64,000 nucleotides of DNA from Streptomyces collinus (GCF_031348265.1 NZ_CP133771.1:3720001-3784000), one strand, 5' to 3'; shown: positions 7,352 to 16,893, counted from the stretch's first letter. A program made the numbers and translations. Notes: generated from the sequence alone by a model not told the origin.

Positions 7352-8674
7352 TCAGAATGCGGTCTGCTGCCAGGGCGGCGGGGGCGGGGCCTGGCGGCTG
7401 AGTTCGATGTAGCGGGCGGCGCTGGTGCGCCCCCAGTCGACCAGGACGCCACGGGCGGCCAGGGTGGGCTGGATGCGCCTCAGCCGGCCGGAGAGGACCT
7501 TGCCGGTGGTGGGCCAGCCCTTGGGCAAGGGGCGGCATTCCTCGCCGCTGTAGAGGGCGGTCAGAGCGTGCAGCCACTCCGCCGACGTCATCCGCTCTTC
7601 CGCGCCCGGGGTGAGTTCGGCGGCGTGCTTGAGGACCGTCTGCGCCAGGAGATCACCCTCGATCACGTCGTCGTTGAGATCGTCCAGGCTGGCCCGGTAT
7701 GCCTCCAGCGTCCCGAAGCCGGTGGCGGTGTCGAGCTGCGCGCACAGATGGGCGAAGTCGGCCATGCGCAGATCGGTCGGGGTCTCGGCCTGTACCGCAC
7801 GGACCTTGACGGTCAGGTCGAGCAGGGAGCCGAGGACGACGGGCAGGATCTCGGCGTACTCCGCCCACAGCTCCGCTTCGGTGCGCCGCACCCGGGGGCG
7901 TTCCAGGCGCAGGGTGAGGAGCCGTTCGGCGAGGTCAGGGCGGATGACACCGACGTCGATGCCGGTCAGCAGCATCGGGCGGCGGTAGCGGGAGCGGACG
8001 ACGTCGCCGTCGGTGAACAGCGCGCGCTTGATGCTCTCAGCCCCGGTGATGATGCAGCACATGAGGTCGGACAGGTCCGGAGGCAGGTGAGAGAGGTTGT
8101 CCAGGGCGGTGATCCATCCGGCCGCGACCGCCGTGATCATGTTCTCTTCGTCCTTGGGCGCCCTGCGCAGGTCGCCGGTCATGCCCTCGATGATCCGCAC
8201 GAGCATCCGCCCGGCGGGCGACTTGCCGGCGCCCTGAGGACCGGTGAGGAACGGGGCCGGTACGGGTGCGGACGGCTCCAGGCAGCCGATGAGCCACGCG
8301 ATGGCGAGGGCTTCGGTCTTGGCGTCGGCGAAGTTGCACAGCCGCATCAGCAGGTCGATGCCCTTGCCGTTGGTGTCCTTGGCGGGCAGGGGGAGTTCCC
8401 CGGTGAGCTGGGTGCGCCGCCAGCACACCTCCTCGGGGTCGGGGACGCGGATGTCCCAGCCGGTGGGGTGGATACGGACGGATTGGCCGTCGTCGCGGCC
8501 GAGGTCGAGCCAGGTAGCTCCGTCGAATCCGGGGGCCACGCGGATGTGGGTGGGCGGTACCTGCTCGGTGAGGGCGAGTGCCTCGATCAAGGCTCGCTGC
8601 GCTCGCTGTCCGACCGGCTTTCCGTCAGCGAGGATCATTGCCATCCCAGCCGCCGCATCGCAGCCCGGCCACAC
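7352..8674 (-). CDS. Helicase-type replication ATPase of element 1, probably 5'-truncated
   Basis: A 440-residue P-loop protein resembling the ATPase half of primase-polymerase/D5-like replication proteins of actinobacterial integrative elements. The Walker A is GPQGAGKS (about residue 147), a Walker B-like ITALDNLSHLPPDL follows, and later VVRSRYRRPMLLTGID resembles the sensor region of this class. C-terminal residues 330-430 carry a winged-helix-like segment. The first start (GTG at 8674) has no RBS, the reading frame upstream is noise-like, and no primase domain is present, so the N-terminus seems lost. The gene lies in the element between the iterons and the cargo. Function as an autonomous initiator is doubtful. 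Confidence 0.65.
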   Translation of the reverse strand: MWPGCDAAAGMAMILADGKPVGQRAQRALIEALALTEQVPPTHIRVAPGFDGATWLDLGRDDGQSVRIHPTGWDIRVPDPEEVCWRRTQLTGELPLPAKDTNGKGIDLLMRLCNFADAKTEALAIAWLIGCLEPSAPVPAPFLTGPQGAGKSPAGRMLVRIIEGMTGDLRRAPKDEENMITAVAAGWITALDNLSHLPPDLSDLMCCIITGAESIKRALFTDGDVVRSRYRRPMLLTGIDVGVIRPDLAERLLTLRLERPRVRRTEAELWAEYAEILPVVLGSLLDLTVKVRAVQAETPTDLRMADFAHLCAQLDTATGFGTLEAYRASLDDLNDDVIEGDLLAQTVLKHAAELTPGAEERMTSAEWLHALTALYSGEECRPLPKGWPTTGKVLSGRLRRIQPTLAARGVLVDWGRTSAARYIELSRQAPPPPPWQQTAF

Positions 8675-9348
8675 GGGACCGGCCCTGCCCCATGCCCGCC
8701 ATGCGCCCGAGTGGCCCCAGAAGACTTCAAAGACACCAGCACTCCCATGCCCGGGGGAGAGGCGGAAGCTCGGGAGAACACCACATTTGACGCATCGAAC
8801 GTCTGCATTCCCGGCCTCCTGAACTGCGGTAGCAGTCTGATGCCGAGATCAGAGGTGCCGCGCACAGCGCGGCGGCGCCGGCCGGACGCCGCCGCGCTTG
8901 CCCCTCAATGTCTACGCCACCGGGGCCGCACGTCGTCGCCCGCCCGCGCCCACGAGGGGGCGAAAGACCCGCCGGGGGTGGGGACGGACGGCTCCACGGC
9001 TTTACCCACACTCCCCGATCCGGGACCCGCGTCGAGCAAGACCAGGGGGCCACTCGGACACATTGCGGGCAGCGGACAAGCCTGCCCGAGTAGCCAGTGA
9101 GCGTACGGCCCCCTGATCATGCACGACCCCAAACCCGGGCAGGACACCGGCCAAAGCCGTTACGCCGACCTGATCTCTCATCAACCGAAACGGTGATCTC
9201 GGCGATCCGTTCGGCCGTGCCTGCCTGGCAGGGCGCCAAAGCCGACTTGAGGATGCTAGTGGCCGATCACCTACAGCCGCGCATAGCCCGGCAGCCGTAC
9301 CCGGCCAGCTTTGACTATCAGACGCTGCAGCCCAGTCAGGAGATGCGC
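8675..9348. other. 674 bp without a supportable gene
   Basis: Lies between the truncated replication gene and the beta-propeller gene. Open frames here lack RBS, family signatures and sustained third-position GC bias. It probably contains the remains of the lost 5' part of the replication gene and the promoter of the downstream secreted protein. Confidence 0.4.
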
Positions 9349-10416
9349 ATGCACACCACCCGAGACGAGTGCACCCAAATTCGCGAGCGACGTAGGAATC
9401 AGAAGTCGAAGCGGGGACGTCCCTTGCGGCGCACATGGGTGGTGGGGGCCCTGGCGGCACTGTGCACCGCACTGATGCCCAGCGTTGCCCCGCATGCATC
9501 GGCAGACGGGCATTCAGGCCGGCAGCGCGACACCGCCTACGTGGCCAACGCCGGTGACGACACCGTGTCGGTGATCAGTTCCACTACCAATCAGGTGATC
9601 GCCACCGTCGGCGTTGGCGACAGCCCGTTCGGGGTGGCGGTAGACCCGCCCCGGGCCCGCGCCTACGTGACCAACGCCGTCGACGGCACCGTGTCGGTGA
9701 TCAACACCAGAACCAACCGAGTGGTCGGACCGCCCATCACCGTCGGCGGTGGCCCGTCGGCGGCGGCGGTGGACTCATCCCGTGCCCGCGCCTACGTGGT
9801 CAACGGCAACGACGGCACCGTGTCGGTGATCAACACCAGAACCAACCGGGTGATCGCTACCATCCCCGTCGGCACCAACCCCGGGGCGGTGGCGGTGGAC
9901 CCGTCCAGTGCCCGCGCCTACGTCACCAACGAGCCGGACAACACCGTGTCGGTGATCGACACCAGCACCAACACGGTGATCGCTACCATCCCCGTCGGCA
10001 CCGACCCGGCCGGGGTGGCGGTGGACCCGTCCATTGACCGCGCCTACGTCACGAACTTCACCGACGGCACCGTGTCGGTGATCGACACCACCAACAACAC
10101 GGAGATCCTGCCCCGTATCCCCGTCGGCGGCGGCCCGCTCGGGGTGGCGGTGGACCCGTCCATTGACCGCGCCTACGTCACGAACTTCACCGACGGCACC
10201 GTGTCGGTGATCGACACCACCAACAACACGGAGATCCTGCCCCGCGTCACCGTCGGCGACGGCCCGCGCGGGGTGGCGGTGGATCCGCCCCGTGACCGCG
10301 CCTACGTGACCAACTTCCTCAGCCCGAACACCGTTTCGGTGATCGACACCAGTACCAACCAGGTGATCGCCACCACCACCGTCGGCAACAACCCGTTCGG
10401 CGTCGCTGCCTTCTAA
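9349..10416 (+). CDS. Secreted YVTN-type seven-bladed beta-propeller protein
   Basis: A 355-residue exported protein. After a positively charged leader and a hydrophobic signal (WVVGALAALCTALMPSVA, about residues 28-45) come seven repeats of about 42-43 residues. Each has the YVTN...GTVSVIDT...IATIPVG...GVAVDP pattern, the number needed to close a propeller. The start at ATG 9349 is set by AGGAG six bases upstream; an open frame reaches back to 9097. Blades 5 and 6 are nearly identical in DNA. It is the only cargo of element 1. YVTN propellers are usually surface or extracellular binding proteins; no enzyme motif is seen. Confidence 0.8.
   Translation: MHTTRDECTQIRERRRNQKSKRGRPLRRTWVVGALAALCTALMPSVAPHASADGHSGRQRDTAYVANAGDDTVSVISSTTNQVIATVGVGDSPFGVAVDPPRARAYVTNAVDGTVSVINTRTNRVVGPPITVGGGPSAAAVDSSRARAYVVNGNDGTVSVINTRTNRVIATIPVGTNPGAVAVDPSSARAYVTNEPDNTVSVIDTSTNTVIATIPVGTDPAGVAVDPSIDRAYVTNFTDGTVSVIDTTNNTEILPRIPVGGGPLGVAVDPSIDRAYVTNFTDGTVSVIDTTNNTEILPRVTVGDGPRGVAVDPPRDRAYVTNFLSPNTVSVIDTSTNQVIATTTVGNNPFGVAAF
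10011..10244 (+). repeat. Exact 105-bp direct duplication within the propeller gene
   Basis: Bases 10011-10115 are repeated without change at 10140-10244, an offset of 129 bp (43 codons, one propeller blade). The other blades differ substantially, so this blade was copied recently or kept alike by recombination. Confidence 0.85.
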
Positions 10417-10739
10417 CAGCCGCTAGAGCTACGGATCAGAGGGTAGCCCTGCCCTTCCCGTGCCCGTTGTGTTCACTCCAATGGCTGCGTGACAACACCG
10501 ACGTACGCCGACGGGCGCGCGTGGACCGTCAGCGCAGGTAAGCGCCACGGCAGCCCTAGACAGAGCGTCCACCCATCTTGCTTCGGGACAAAAAGGTCGC
10601 CATTGAAGCGGGCTAAGGGAAAGTGACGGCAGCCTTTGACGGCAACACCAGCGCACGTTGCCGTACTGGGAGGACCATCCGCACACCATTCGCAGGGGAC
10701 GGGCAAGCCTTACCACTGCCCAGCGGAACGCCCGGATGA
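10417..10739. other. Non-coding right end of element 1
   Basis: No gene is supported in the 323 bases between the propeller gene and att copy 2. It holds the distal arm pair of TGACGGC repeats (10625-10631 and 10638-10644) and is the region that would form the left part of attP on excision. Confidence 0.5.
10625..10644. other. Paired arm-type repeats TGACGGC, element 1 distal arm
   Basis: Two TGACGGC copies start at 10625 and 10638, again exactly 13 bases apart, about 116 bases before the att core at 10741. They match the proximal pair at 5524-5543 in sequence and spacing, as expected for the two arms of one attP. Confidence 0.65.
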
Positions 10740-10740
10740 T

Positions 10741-10823
10741 CTCCTAAAGCGGGTGTCGCAGGTTCGAATCCTGCCGGGGGCACCAGCCAAAAGGCCCCGG
10801 ACCGATCATGGTCCGGGGCCTTT
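10741..10823 (+). repeat. att copy 2
   Basis: Near-exact copy of tRNA-Arg from the anticodon loop through CCA and the terminator hairpin. It is the right end of element 1 and left end of unit 2. The 5' half of the tRNA is absent, so this is not a functional tRNA gene. Confidence 0.9.
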
Positions 10824-10842
10824 GACATCTACTTCTGACATC
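10823..10842. other. Paired arm-type repeats TGACATC, unit 2
   Basis: TGACATC at 10823-10829 and 10836-10842, 13 bases apart and 82 bases from the core start. Position and spacing equal those of the TGACGGC pair of element 1 but the repeat sequence differs, matching a related integrase with different arm specificity. Confidence 0.6.
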
Positions 10843-10853
10843 AACGCGGGCGG

Positions 10854-11340
10854 TCACTCGCGGATGCGGCGTCTCCTGAGCAGGCGGTCCATGTGGCTCA
10901 TGGCTTCGCGCTGCGTGTCCTGGACGACGTGGGTGTAGGCGTCCATCGTGATGCTGATCTGGCTGTGCCCGAGGATCTCCATCTCCACGCGGGGCGCGAC
11001 TCCGGCCGCCGTGAGGAGGGTGGCCGTCCCGTGGCGAGCGTCGTGCAGCCGGATCACGCGGAGGCCGGCGGACTCGGCGACGCGGGTGAAGGAGCGGTAC
11101 AGGTTGCGCGGCTCGACGGGGCGGCCGGTTCGGGTGGCGAACACGTTGTCCGACTCCTGCCACCTCTCCCCCGCTTTGGCGCGAGCGTTCGTCTGCCGTA
11201 GGCAGTGCCAGCGCAGGGGCGCGATGCAGAGGGCGGGCAGAGGGACTGCGCGACGACGGCGGCTCTTGGGGTCGTCGTCGTACAGGACGCCACGGCGGCG
11301 CTGGACCTGGTGGCGGACGTACAGGACACGGTTGTCAAGC
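10854..11340 (-). pseudogene. C-terminal fragment of a second tyrosine integrase
   Basis: About 160 residues align closely with the C-terminal part of the integrase at 5552-6697. The shared part begins LDNRVLYVRH and keeps HxxR (LHDARHGTATLL), GHSQIS and the nucleophilic Tyr in TMDAYTHV. Similarity stops abruptly at about 11340. Beyond that lies GC-rich low-complexity sequence, so the arm-binding and core-binding domains and the first catalytic Arg are missing. Unit 2 therefore cannot mobilise itself. Its position beside att copy 2 mirrors int beside att copy 1. Confidence 0.85.
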
Positions 11341-11819
11341 CCCGGCTGCGCTCCGCTCCGCCGGGCGCGCTTCCCGGCTCCGCTCCGGGCGCCGCTCCTG
11401 CCTTCGGCCCGCTCCGCCCGGGCTGCGCCGACGTGCGCCCACATGTGAAACAGGCCGGGTCATGAGTCGAGACCGCAGAGCGCGGCAACACTCAAGGCAT
11501 GCCTCCGGCGGGGGCGCTCAGGCTCCGAGATGGCGGGGGCGCCGCTTGCGAGTGCCCCCGCCGGAGTAGTGGCGTGCGCGGGGAGCTCCCATCCCGTCTG
11601 CCATCGACCCAGGCAGAGCCGAGCAGACGCGGCCCCTGTCGTCCAGGTCGTTCGTACAGTGGCGCGCTCCGCCTGGACGCCAGGAACCACGCCCGCTCCA
11701 CGGTGTGTGGGTCGACGGCAGACGGGATGGGAGCTGGGGTGAGCGGTGGGCAAGGAGGGGGTGGCCAGGTAACCGGCCTGGTCACAGCGCCACGAAGATC
11801 AGCCGATACGCTCCCGGTC
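11341..11819. other. Junction sequence with low-complexity GC and a long inverted repeat
   Basis: No gene is supported. 11341-11420 is a run of CGCTCCG-type low-complexity sequence at the break of the integrase fragment. 11584-11735 holds a long inverted repeat, listed separately. The tail contains the promoter region of the small gene at 11820. Confidence 0.5.
11584..11735. repeat. 28-bp inverted repeat around about 96 bp (MITE-like or hairpin)
   Basis: Bases 11584-11611 (beginning AGCTCCCATCCCGTCTGCC) are the reverse complement of 11708-11735 at 27 of 28 positions. The enclosed 96 bp contains further pairing such as CCTGG/CCAGG. The size fits a miniature inverted-repeat element or a long RNA hairpin. 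No transposase and no flanking direct repeat was identified. Confidence 0.6.
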
Positions 11820-12137
11820 ATGACGGCATCTCCGACGGGCTCCGAGGCAGTCCGCCCGACTGCACTGGGTGGCGTCTCCTTGGCCTCGCTGGGTGTCTTC
11901 CTCCTTACCTGGGCGCTCTGCTGGGTGAACGCGTACGTCGTTAATGACGACCTGCCGAACACCTGCGGCGACTTGCGTCGGCAGAGCTTTCCGCCGGAGG
12001 TGGCATGCGCGTCAGCGGACGGCACGCTCACGGGTGCGAACGCTGGCTGGGTCGAGGCCCTGTTCTTCGCCTCGCTCGTGGTGTTCGTGCTGCTCGCGAG
12101 CATGGTGCTGGCGCTCGCGTCCGTCCGCAGGAAGTGA
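11820..12137 (+). CDS. Small two-helix membrane protein
   Basis: 105 residues with membrane segments at about 19-40 (SLASLGVFLLTWALCWVNAYVV) and 79-100 (ALFFASLVVFVLLASMVLALA). Between them is a periplasmic-side loop with two cysteines (NTCGDLR, EVACASAD) that could form a disulfide. Start ATG at 11820. Not recognised as a known family. It stands alone between the integrase fragment and the glycoside hydrolase cluster. Confidence 0.55.
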   Translation: MTASPTGSEAVRPTALGGVSLASLGVFLLTWALCWVNAYVVNDDLPNTCGDLRRQSFPPEVACASADGTLTGANAGWVEALFFASLVVFVLLASMVLALASVRRK

Positions 12138-12156
12138 CGCGTACGGCCCAGATCCC

Positions 12157-12197
12157 GTGCCCCAGCCGTGCCCGATCGAGCGGGGAACACCGGGGAG
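12157..12197. repeat. Second-family arm-like repeat
   Basis: GTGCCC at 12157 and 12168 (11 bases apart) is followed by GATCGAGCGGGGAACACCGGGG. The same arrangement (GTGCCA pair 11 apart, then GATCG-GGGGAAC) occurs at 41373-41413, and the second part occurs at 43211 and 45338. No matching core was found nearby, so this looks like a residual arm segment. Confidence 0.4.
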
Positions 12198-12288
12198 CGT
12201 CGGGCACTCACGGCCTGTTCTCGCAGGCCAAAGGAACTTTCCCTGCGGCCGGGGCAAGGTCGACGACCCCCCTCATGAGGACCTGAGG

Positions 12289-15225
12289 TCAGTTGTAGAC
12301 GTTGAATTCGGCGACTGACCACCAACTACGCGCAACATTGCCGGTATTGACGACCTTGATGTAGCGAGCTGTTTGCGTCGGGAAGGAGATCAGGTGGACT
12401 CGCTGGCCGTCCGCTACGGAAGAGACCTTGGTCCAGTCGGTTCCATCCGTGGACACGTGTACGTCTGCGCTCCGCGCGTAGTCGCTTACGCTGGCGCCGA
12501 CATCCAGCACGATCTTGTCGAAGGTCTGCGTCTGCGCCATGTCCACTTGGATCCAGAGACCGTCGTACTGCCCTGTCCCGGAGCTGTATCGAGTGTCGGA
12601 ATTACCGTCGAGCATGTTTCCGGGTGCATCCCACTGGCTTGCATCCGAGGCCGTTGCGGTCCAGCCTGTGCGTGGCAGCGCGGGGCCCAGGTCGATGACG
12701 TCGAACGATGCTCCGCCTGCGTCCGCTCCGCCGGCTCCCTTCACGGAGACCTTGACCTTCCCCGCCGGCATCCCCTTGGGAACGTAGGCGGTGATGCTCG
12801 TGTCCGACCAGGTGTCTATTTCGGCATAGCTCGATCCGAAGTAGACCGTACCCAGCCCCTGTGAGTCACCGAAACCAGAACCGCGGATCGTGAACTTGGA
12901 GCGCGGCGTGCCTCGTTCCGGCTTCAGATCGCCGAAGGCCGGCGAGGGGAGGCTCGACAGCTTCCTGGTGGTGAACATCGCCGAGGTGCCGGCCGGCAGC
13001 GTATAGGTGTACGAACCGTCGTCGGACGTCTTGAAGCTCTTGCTGTCGGTGGTCCCGTTGAAGACCGCGGTGACCTGCTCCCCCTTCTTGCTGGTCCAGG
13101 TCTTCAGTCGGAGGCCGTTCGATACCGCTGTCGGAGCCGTGATCGAGCCGGTTCCGCGTGCGGACCCGTACACCTCGATGTCGCCGATGGCCCACCAGAA
13201 TCCGGATGCCGCAGTACTGACGATGCGAATGTACTGCGCCGTTCGGGTCGGCAGTGCGACGGCTATCTTCCCGATGGCCCCGCTGCCGCTCGCGATCGCG
13301 CTGCCCCAGTCGACACCGTCGTCGGAAACGTAGATCTGGTACTTCGTGACGTAGTCGAACGAGTTGTTCACGCCGGTGTCGAAGACGATCTTGTTGAAGC
13401 TCGTGGGGCTCCCCAGGTTGATTTGGAACCAGTCGCCGCTCGTCGTCCCGTGCCCGAGGCTCCACCTGGTGTCGATGTCGCCGTCGATCGCGTTGGCCGC
13501 CACACCCCAGTCCGGCTGTGCGGAAGCCGTGGCGGTCCACTTGCCGCGGCTCAGTGCCCTTCCTGTCGTCCGGACGGAAGCTCCGATCGGCAGGGAGTAG
13601 GTGACCAGCTTGTCTCCGGTGCGAACGGTGTTCTGGTGGGGCAGCAGTGCCGGGTCGTACGTGACGGTGACCGGACCGGACGCCGACGTGAACGTGAAGT
13701 CGTGTGTCGGGTCCGAGACCTTGGCTGCCGCGGGGGTGTGGCCGCTCCGCGAGGGTCCGGAGTACGTGAAGGTGACGGCGTCGCCGGCGTTCAGGATGTA
13801 GTCGAACGAGTGCGTCCCGTCCGCGACACTGAAGGTCCTCGCCGTCTTTCCCGAGTTGTGTGCGATCAGGACCTTCGATCCGTCCGGGTTCCGGAACGCG
13901 ACGTTTTCTATGCTGCCTTCCCCGAAGGTGTTCGAGTAGATCCGGCGCGCTCCGGGCTTGACGAACCTGCTGGCGTGGGCGAGGGCGTGGTAGTCCACGT
14001 TGTAGGACACCCGCCCGCCGTCCGGATCGATGGTGAGCAGGCCCCGAAGCATGGGTATGCCGGCCGTGTCGCTGTTGAGTGGGCCCCGGTCGGGGTCGAG
14101 TGCAATGTTCCACAGCATCACCCCGTTCGCCCAGTTGCGCGTCCCGTTGATGATCCACGTACCCAGTGCTTCGCTGAACGCCGTCTGGTTGCTGTCCTGC
14201 CACACGCCTCCGGTGGCTTCCGTGATGAAGGTTTCCTTGCTCGGGTAGTCGTTGTGGACCACCGTCTGGTAGGTCGGGTTGCCGCTGTAGATGTGCCATC
14301 CGGTTCCCGCGGTGTACTTGGAGGCTGCGGGGTCGCTGAAGATCGTCTCCGGGTACGAGGGCACGTCCCAGTTGTGGTCCCAAGCCAGGATCTTCGTGGA
14401 GATTCCGTTGGCTTCGAACGCCTTGCCGATCTTATTGATCAGCTCGGCTTCCTGGTACGCGGACAGGAACATTCCGGGCCAGGTCGGAGTACCCATGGGT
14501 TCGTTCTGCGGGGAGATGTAGGAGATGGGCACGCCGGCTTCGCCATAGGCCCGCACGAACTTGACGAAGTAGTCGGCGAGCGCGGAGACGTACTCGCTCT
14601 TGAGGGTGCCTCCGATCATGGAGTCGGAGGTCTTCATCCAGCCTGGTGGGCTCCACGGGTTGGCCATGACCTTGAGGGACGGGTTGAGTGACAGGGCCTG
14701 CCGCAGGGCCGGAATGATGTACGGAACGTCATGCTTGACGGAGAAGTTGGACAGCGTCGGGTCTGTCTGGCCGGCGGGCATGTCGTCGTAGGAGTAGCTT
14801 CCGGACGCGTTGAAGTCCGTAGCGCCCATCGGAGAGCGGAGCAGGCTGAGGCCGATTCCCTTCGAGGGATCGAAAAGCTTCCTCATGAGCTTGGTCCGCT
14901 CGGCAGAGGACAGCTTGTCGATGAGCCAGGCGGAGGAGTCGGTCATGGCCGCGCCGAAGCCGTGGACCTTCTGGTATTCGACGCTGTCGTCGATCCTGAT
15001 CGTCAGCGGATTGGTCGTCCTCCTCGCCTTGAACAGCACATCGTCCTGGTCGGCGACCCACTTGTCGGCCGATACGTCCGTCAGCCACACACGCACGGAG
15101 TTGTCACGTGTGGCCTGCTTCAGCGGCGGGGCGGCGACGGCATTCCGGGAAACCTGGCTCCACGCGGCGGCGACACCGACCGCGGTGGCCAGGAACCGGC
15201 GACGTCCGAGACCATACGATTTCAT
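12289..15225 (-). CDS. Secreted GH30-family glycosidase with two F5/8-type C domains and an IPT/TIG domain
   Basis: A 978-residue exoenzyme with a Tat-type signal (GLGRRRFLATAVGVAAAW, residues 6-23). The GH30 barrel and side sheet run from about 40 to 490: HGFGAAMTDSSAW is the family entry motif, SPQNEP carries the acid/base Glu and ETFITEATGG the nucleophile Glu. After it come an F5/8-type C (discoidin-like) carbohydrate-binding domain at about 560-690, an IPT/TIG immunoglobulin-like domain at about 755-835, and a second F5/8 C domain to the end. Family members cleave beta-1,6-glucan, glucosylceramide or related beta-glycans. It is the last gene of a six-gene transport and hydrolase run; start ATG follows AAGGAGG. 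Confidence 0.88.
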   Translation of the reverse strand: MKSYGLGRRRFLATAVGVAAAWSQVSRNAVAAPPLKQATRDNSVRVWLTDVSADKWVADQDDVLFKARRTTNPLTIRIDDSVEYQKVHGFGAAMTDSSAWLIDKLSSAERTKLMRKLFDPSKGIGLSLLRSPMGATDFNASGSYSYDDMPAGQTDPTLSNFSVKHDVPYIIPALRQALSLNPSLKVMANPWSPPGWMKTSDSMIGGTLKSEYVSALADYFVKFVRAYGEAGVPISYISPQNEPMGTPTWPGMFLSAYQEAELINKIGKAFEANGISTKILAWDHNWDVPSYPETIFSDPAASKYTAGTGWHIYSGNPTYQTVVHNDYPSKETFITEATGGVWQDSNQTAFSEALGTWIINGTRNWANGVMLWNIALDPDRGPLNSDTAGIPMLRGLLTIDPDGGRVSYNVDYHALAHASRFVKPGARRIYSNTFGEGSIENVAFRNPDGSKVLIAHNSGKTARTFSVADGTHSFDYILNAGDAVTFTYSGPSRSGHTPAAAKVSDPTHDFTFTSASGPVTVTYDPALLPHQNTVRTGDKLVTYSLPIGASVRTTGRALSRGKWTATASAQPDWGVAANAIDGDIDTRWSLGHGTTSGDWFQINLGSPTSFNKIVFDTGVNNSFDYVTKYQIYVSDDGVDWGSAIASGSGAIGKIAVALPTRTAQYIRIVSTAASGFWWAIGDIEVYGSARGTGSITAPTAVSNGLRLKTWTSKKGEQVTAVFNGTTDSKSFKTSDDGSYTYTLPAGTSAMFTTRKLSSLPSPAFGDLKPERGTPRSKFTIRGSGFGDSQGLGTVYFGSSYAEIDTWSDTSITAYVPKGMPAGKVKVSVKGAGGADAGGASFDVIDLGPALPRTGWTATASDASQWDAPGNMLDGNSDTRYSSGTGQYDGLWIQVDMAQTQTFDKIVLDVGASVSDYARSADVHVSTDGTDWTKVSSVADGQRVHLISFPTQTARYIKVVNTGNVARSWWSVAEFNVYN

Positions 15226-15316
15226 GGAAGATCCTCCTTCGGACCAGCTTGTTCAGTACTTGGGGGAGGGGTGGGACACGGTGCCGAGGTGGGGGATCGA
15301 CCGATTGGAGTCGGCG

Positions 15317-16789
15317 CTACGGCGACGTCGGCGCCGATTCCGCGGCGCTGGTGCTCGGTTCCTTGATCATGAGCGGGTGCAGTTCCCAGGCGTCGACCGC
15401 GAAGCCGAGGCGAGTCCCCGGCGCGGTGCGGGCCTGTAGTCGCCATGGGCTCTGCCCTGTGGGGTAGAAGCGCAGGGTGAGGACCTGACCGGTGGTGGTC
15501 AGAAAAATCTCGACGATGGAGTGGTCGACGACCACGCGCAGATCGACGGGTCGGTCTGCCGGGCAGGGCATCCGGTGGGAGCCGCCGCGGGCCCGGCTGT
15601 CCAGTGACGCGTGGTCACGGTCGACGACCAGGTCGCCCGCATCGACGTCGAGACGGATGTCGAGGTACTCGGCGCCGTCCGGGGTGGTGACCAGCCGCAG
15701 AGCGGCGTTCCCGGTCGGCTCCAGGCAGACCGTCAGGTCGAAGGCGCGGCCCACCGTGCCCAGGTCCACCGGCTGTGGGCCGTCCGTCGCGCCTGCGGAG
15801 TGGAGGGTGTGCCGACCGCGCAGGCCGAGCAGTTCGGCGGCGGGCCGCTGGCGCAGTGTGCCGTCGTCGTGGACATGGACCTCGCGGGGCAGCGTGAGGA
15901 CGCCGGCCCATCCGTCCGCGACGGCCCAGGTCTCGTCGCGCGCTTCCCACGCCCAGTTCCACAGCAGCCACCGGTCGCCCGGTGCGTGCAGCAGGGCCGG
16001 TGCGTAGCAGTCTGGGCCGTGGTCGGCGGGGACCGCCGGGCCGGCTGCGAAGTGGCCCTCGTGCTCCTCGCCGATCAGGGCCGCGACGCTCAGCGGGCCG
16101 GTGGGTTCGGTCCATGTACCGAAGATGAGGGCGCCGTGCCCGTCGGCCGCCGGAAGGTACTGGGGGCACTCCCAGCCCTCGCCGGAATGCAGTGCGGTGC
16201 CGCCTACGGGCTCCGGGTGACGGGCCGCGAAGGGCCCCCGGCACGTCCACGTCTCCAGATCCGGCGAGTCGTACAGGAGGGCGGCGGCGCGGCCGTCCGC
16301 GAGGGCGGCGCCGACCAGCATCCGCCAGAGGTCGCCGTCCTGCCAGACATACGGGTCGCGGTACATGGCGCAGCCCTCGGGCAGCTCGGGGATGAGCAGT
16401 TCGCCCCGCGGGGTGAAGGTGCGGCCGCCGTCGTGTGAGACGGCGGTGGTGACCGGCTGGTGCTGGAAGGAGCGGTCCTCGCGGTGCGCGGAGTAGAAAG
16501 CGACCAGCCGTTCGCCGTCGGAGACGGCGTTGCCCGAGAAACATCCGTCGGCGTCCGGGCCACCTGGGGTCGGGGAGAGGGCGACCGGCAGTGGCTCCCA
16601 GGTCAGCAGGTCGGGGCTGCGGAAGTGGCCCCAGTGCAGGTTCGCGTGGGTCGCTCCGTACGGGTTGTACTGGTAGCAGACGTGGTAGTGGCCGTCGTGG
16701 AAGACCAGTCCGTTGGGGTCGTTGATCCAGTTGTGGGGCGGGCGCAGGTGCGCCACGGGGCGGTGCGGATCGCGGGGTGTGGTGGACAC
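15317..16789 (-). CDS. Intracellular GH32 beta-fructosidase
   Basis: A 490-residue sucrose/fructan hydrolase without signal peptide, so it acts on imported oligosaccharides. Motifs in order: NWINDPNG with the nucleophile Asp (about residue 24), FSGNAV, YRDPYVW (transition-state Asp) and GWECPQYL with the acid/base Glu. The C-terminal beta-sandwich (about 330-470) ends in the typical VVDHSIVEIFL. The GTG at 16789 begins just before the catalytic domain. It lies between GH3 and GH30 genes on the same strand, after a 197-bp spacer containing a 16-bp tandem repeat. Confidence 0.9.
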   Translation of the reverse strand: MSTTPRDPHRPVAHLRPPHNWINDPNGLVFHDGHYHVCYQYNPYGATHANLHWGHFRSPDLLTWEPLPVALSPTPGGPDADGCFSGNAVSDGERLVAFYSAHREDRSFQHQPVTTAVSHDGGRTFTPRGELLIPELPEGCAMYRDPYVWQDGDLWRMLVGAALADGRAAALLYDSPDLETWTCRGPFAARHPEPVGGTALHSGEGWECPQYLPAADGHGALIFGTWTEPTGPLSVAALIGEEHEGHFAAGPAVPADHGPDCYAPALLHAPGDRWLLWNWAWEARDETWAVADGWAGVLTLPREVHVHDDGTLRQRPAAELLGLRGRHTLHSAGATDGPQPVDLGTVGRAFDLTVCLEPTGNAALRLVTTPDGAEYLDIRLDVDAGDLVVDRDHASLDSRARGGSHRMPCPADRPVDLRVVVDHSIVEIFLTTTGQVLTLRFYPTGQSPWRLQARTAPGTRLGFAVDAWELHPLMIKEPSTSAAESAPTSP

Positions 16790-16893
16790 ACGCGTGCCTT
16801 TCGGTATGTCTTGGTCCCGCCCCGCCGGCCCTCGATTCGGCGGGGCGGCTGGGCCGGCGGGGCGGGGGTCTTCGAGCCCGCGTACGGCCTTGT

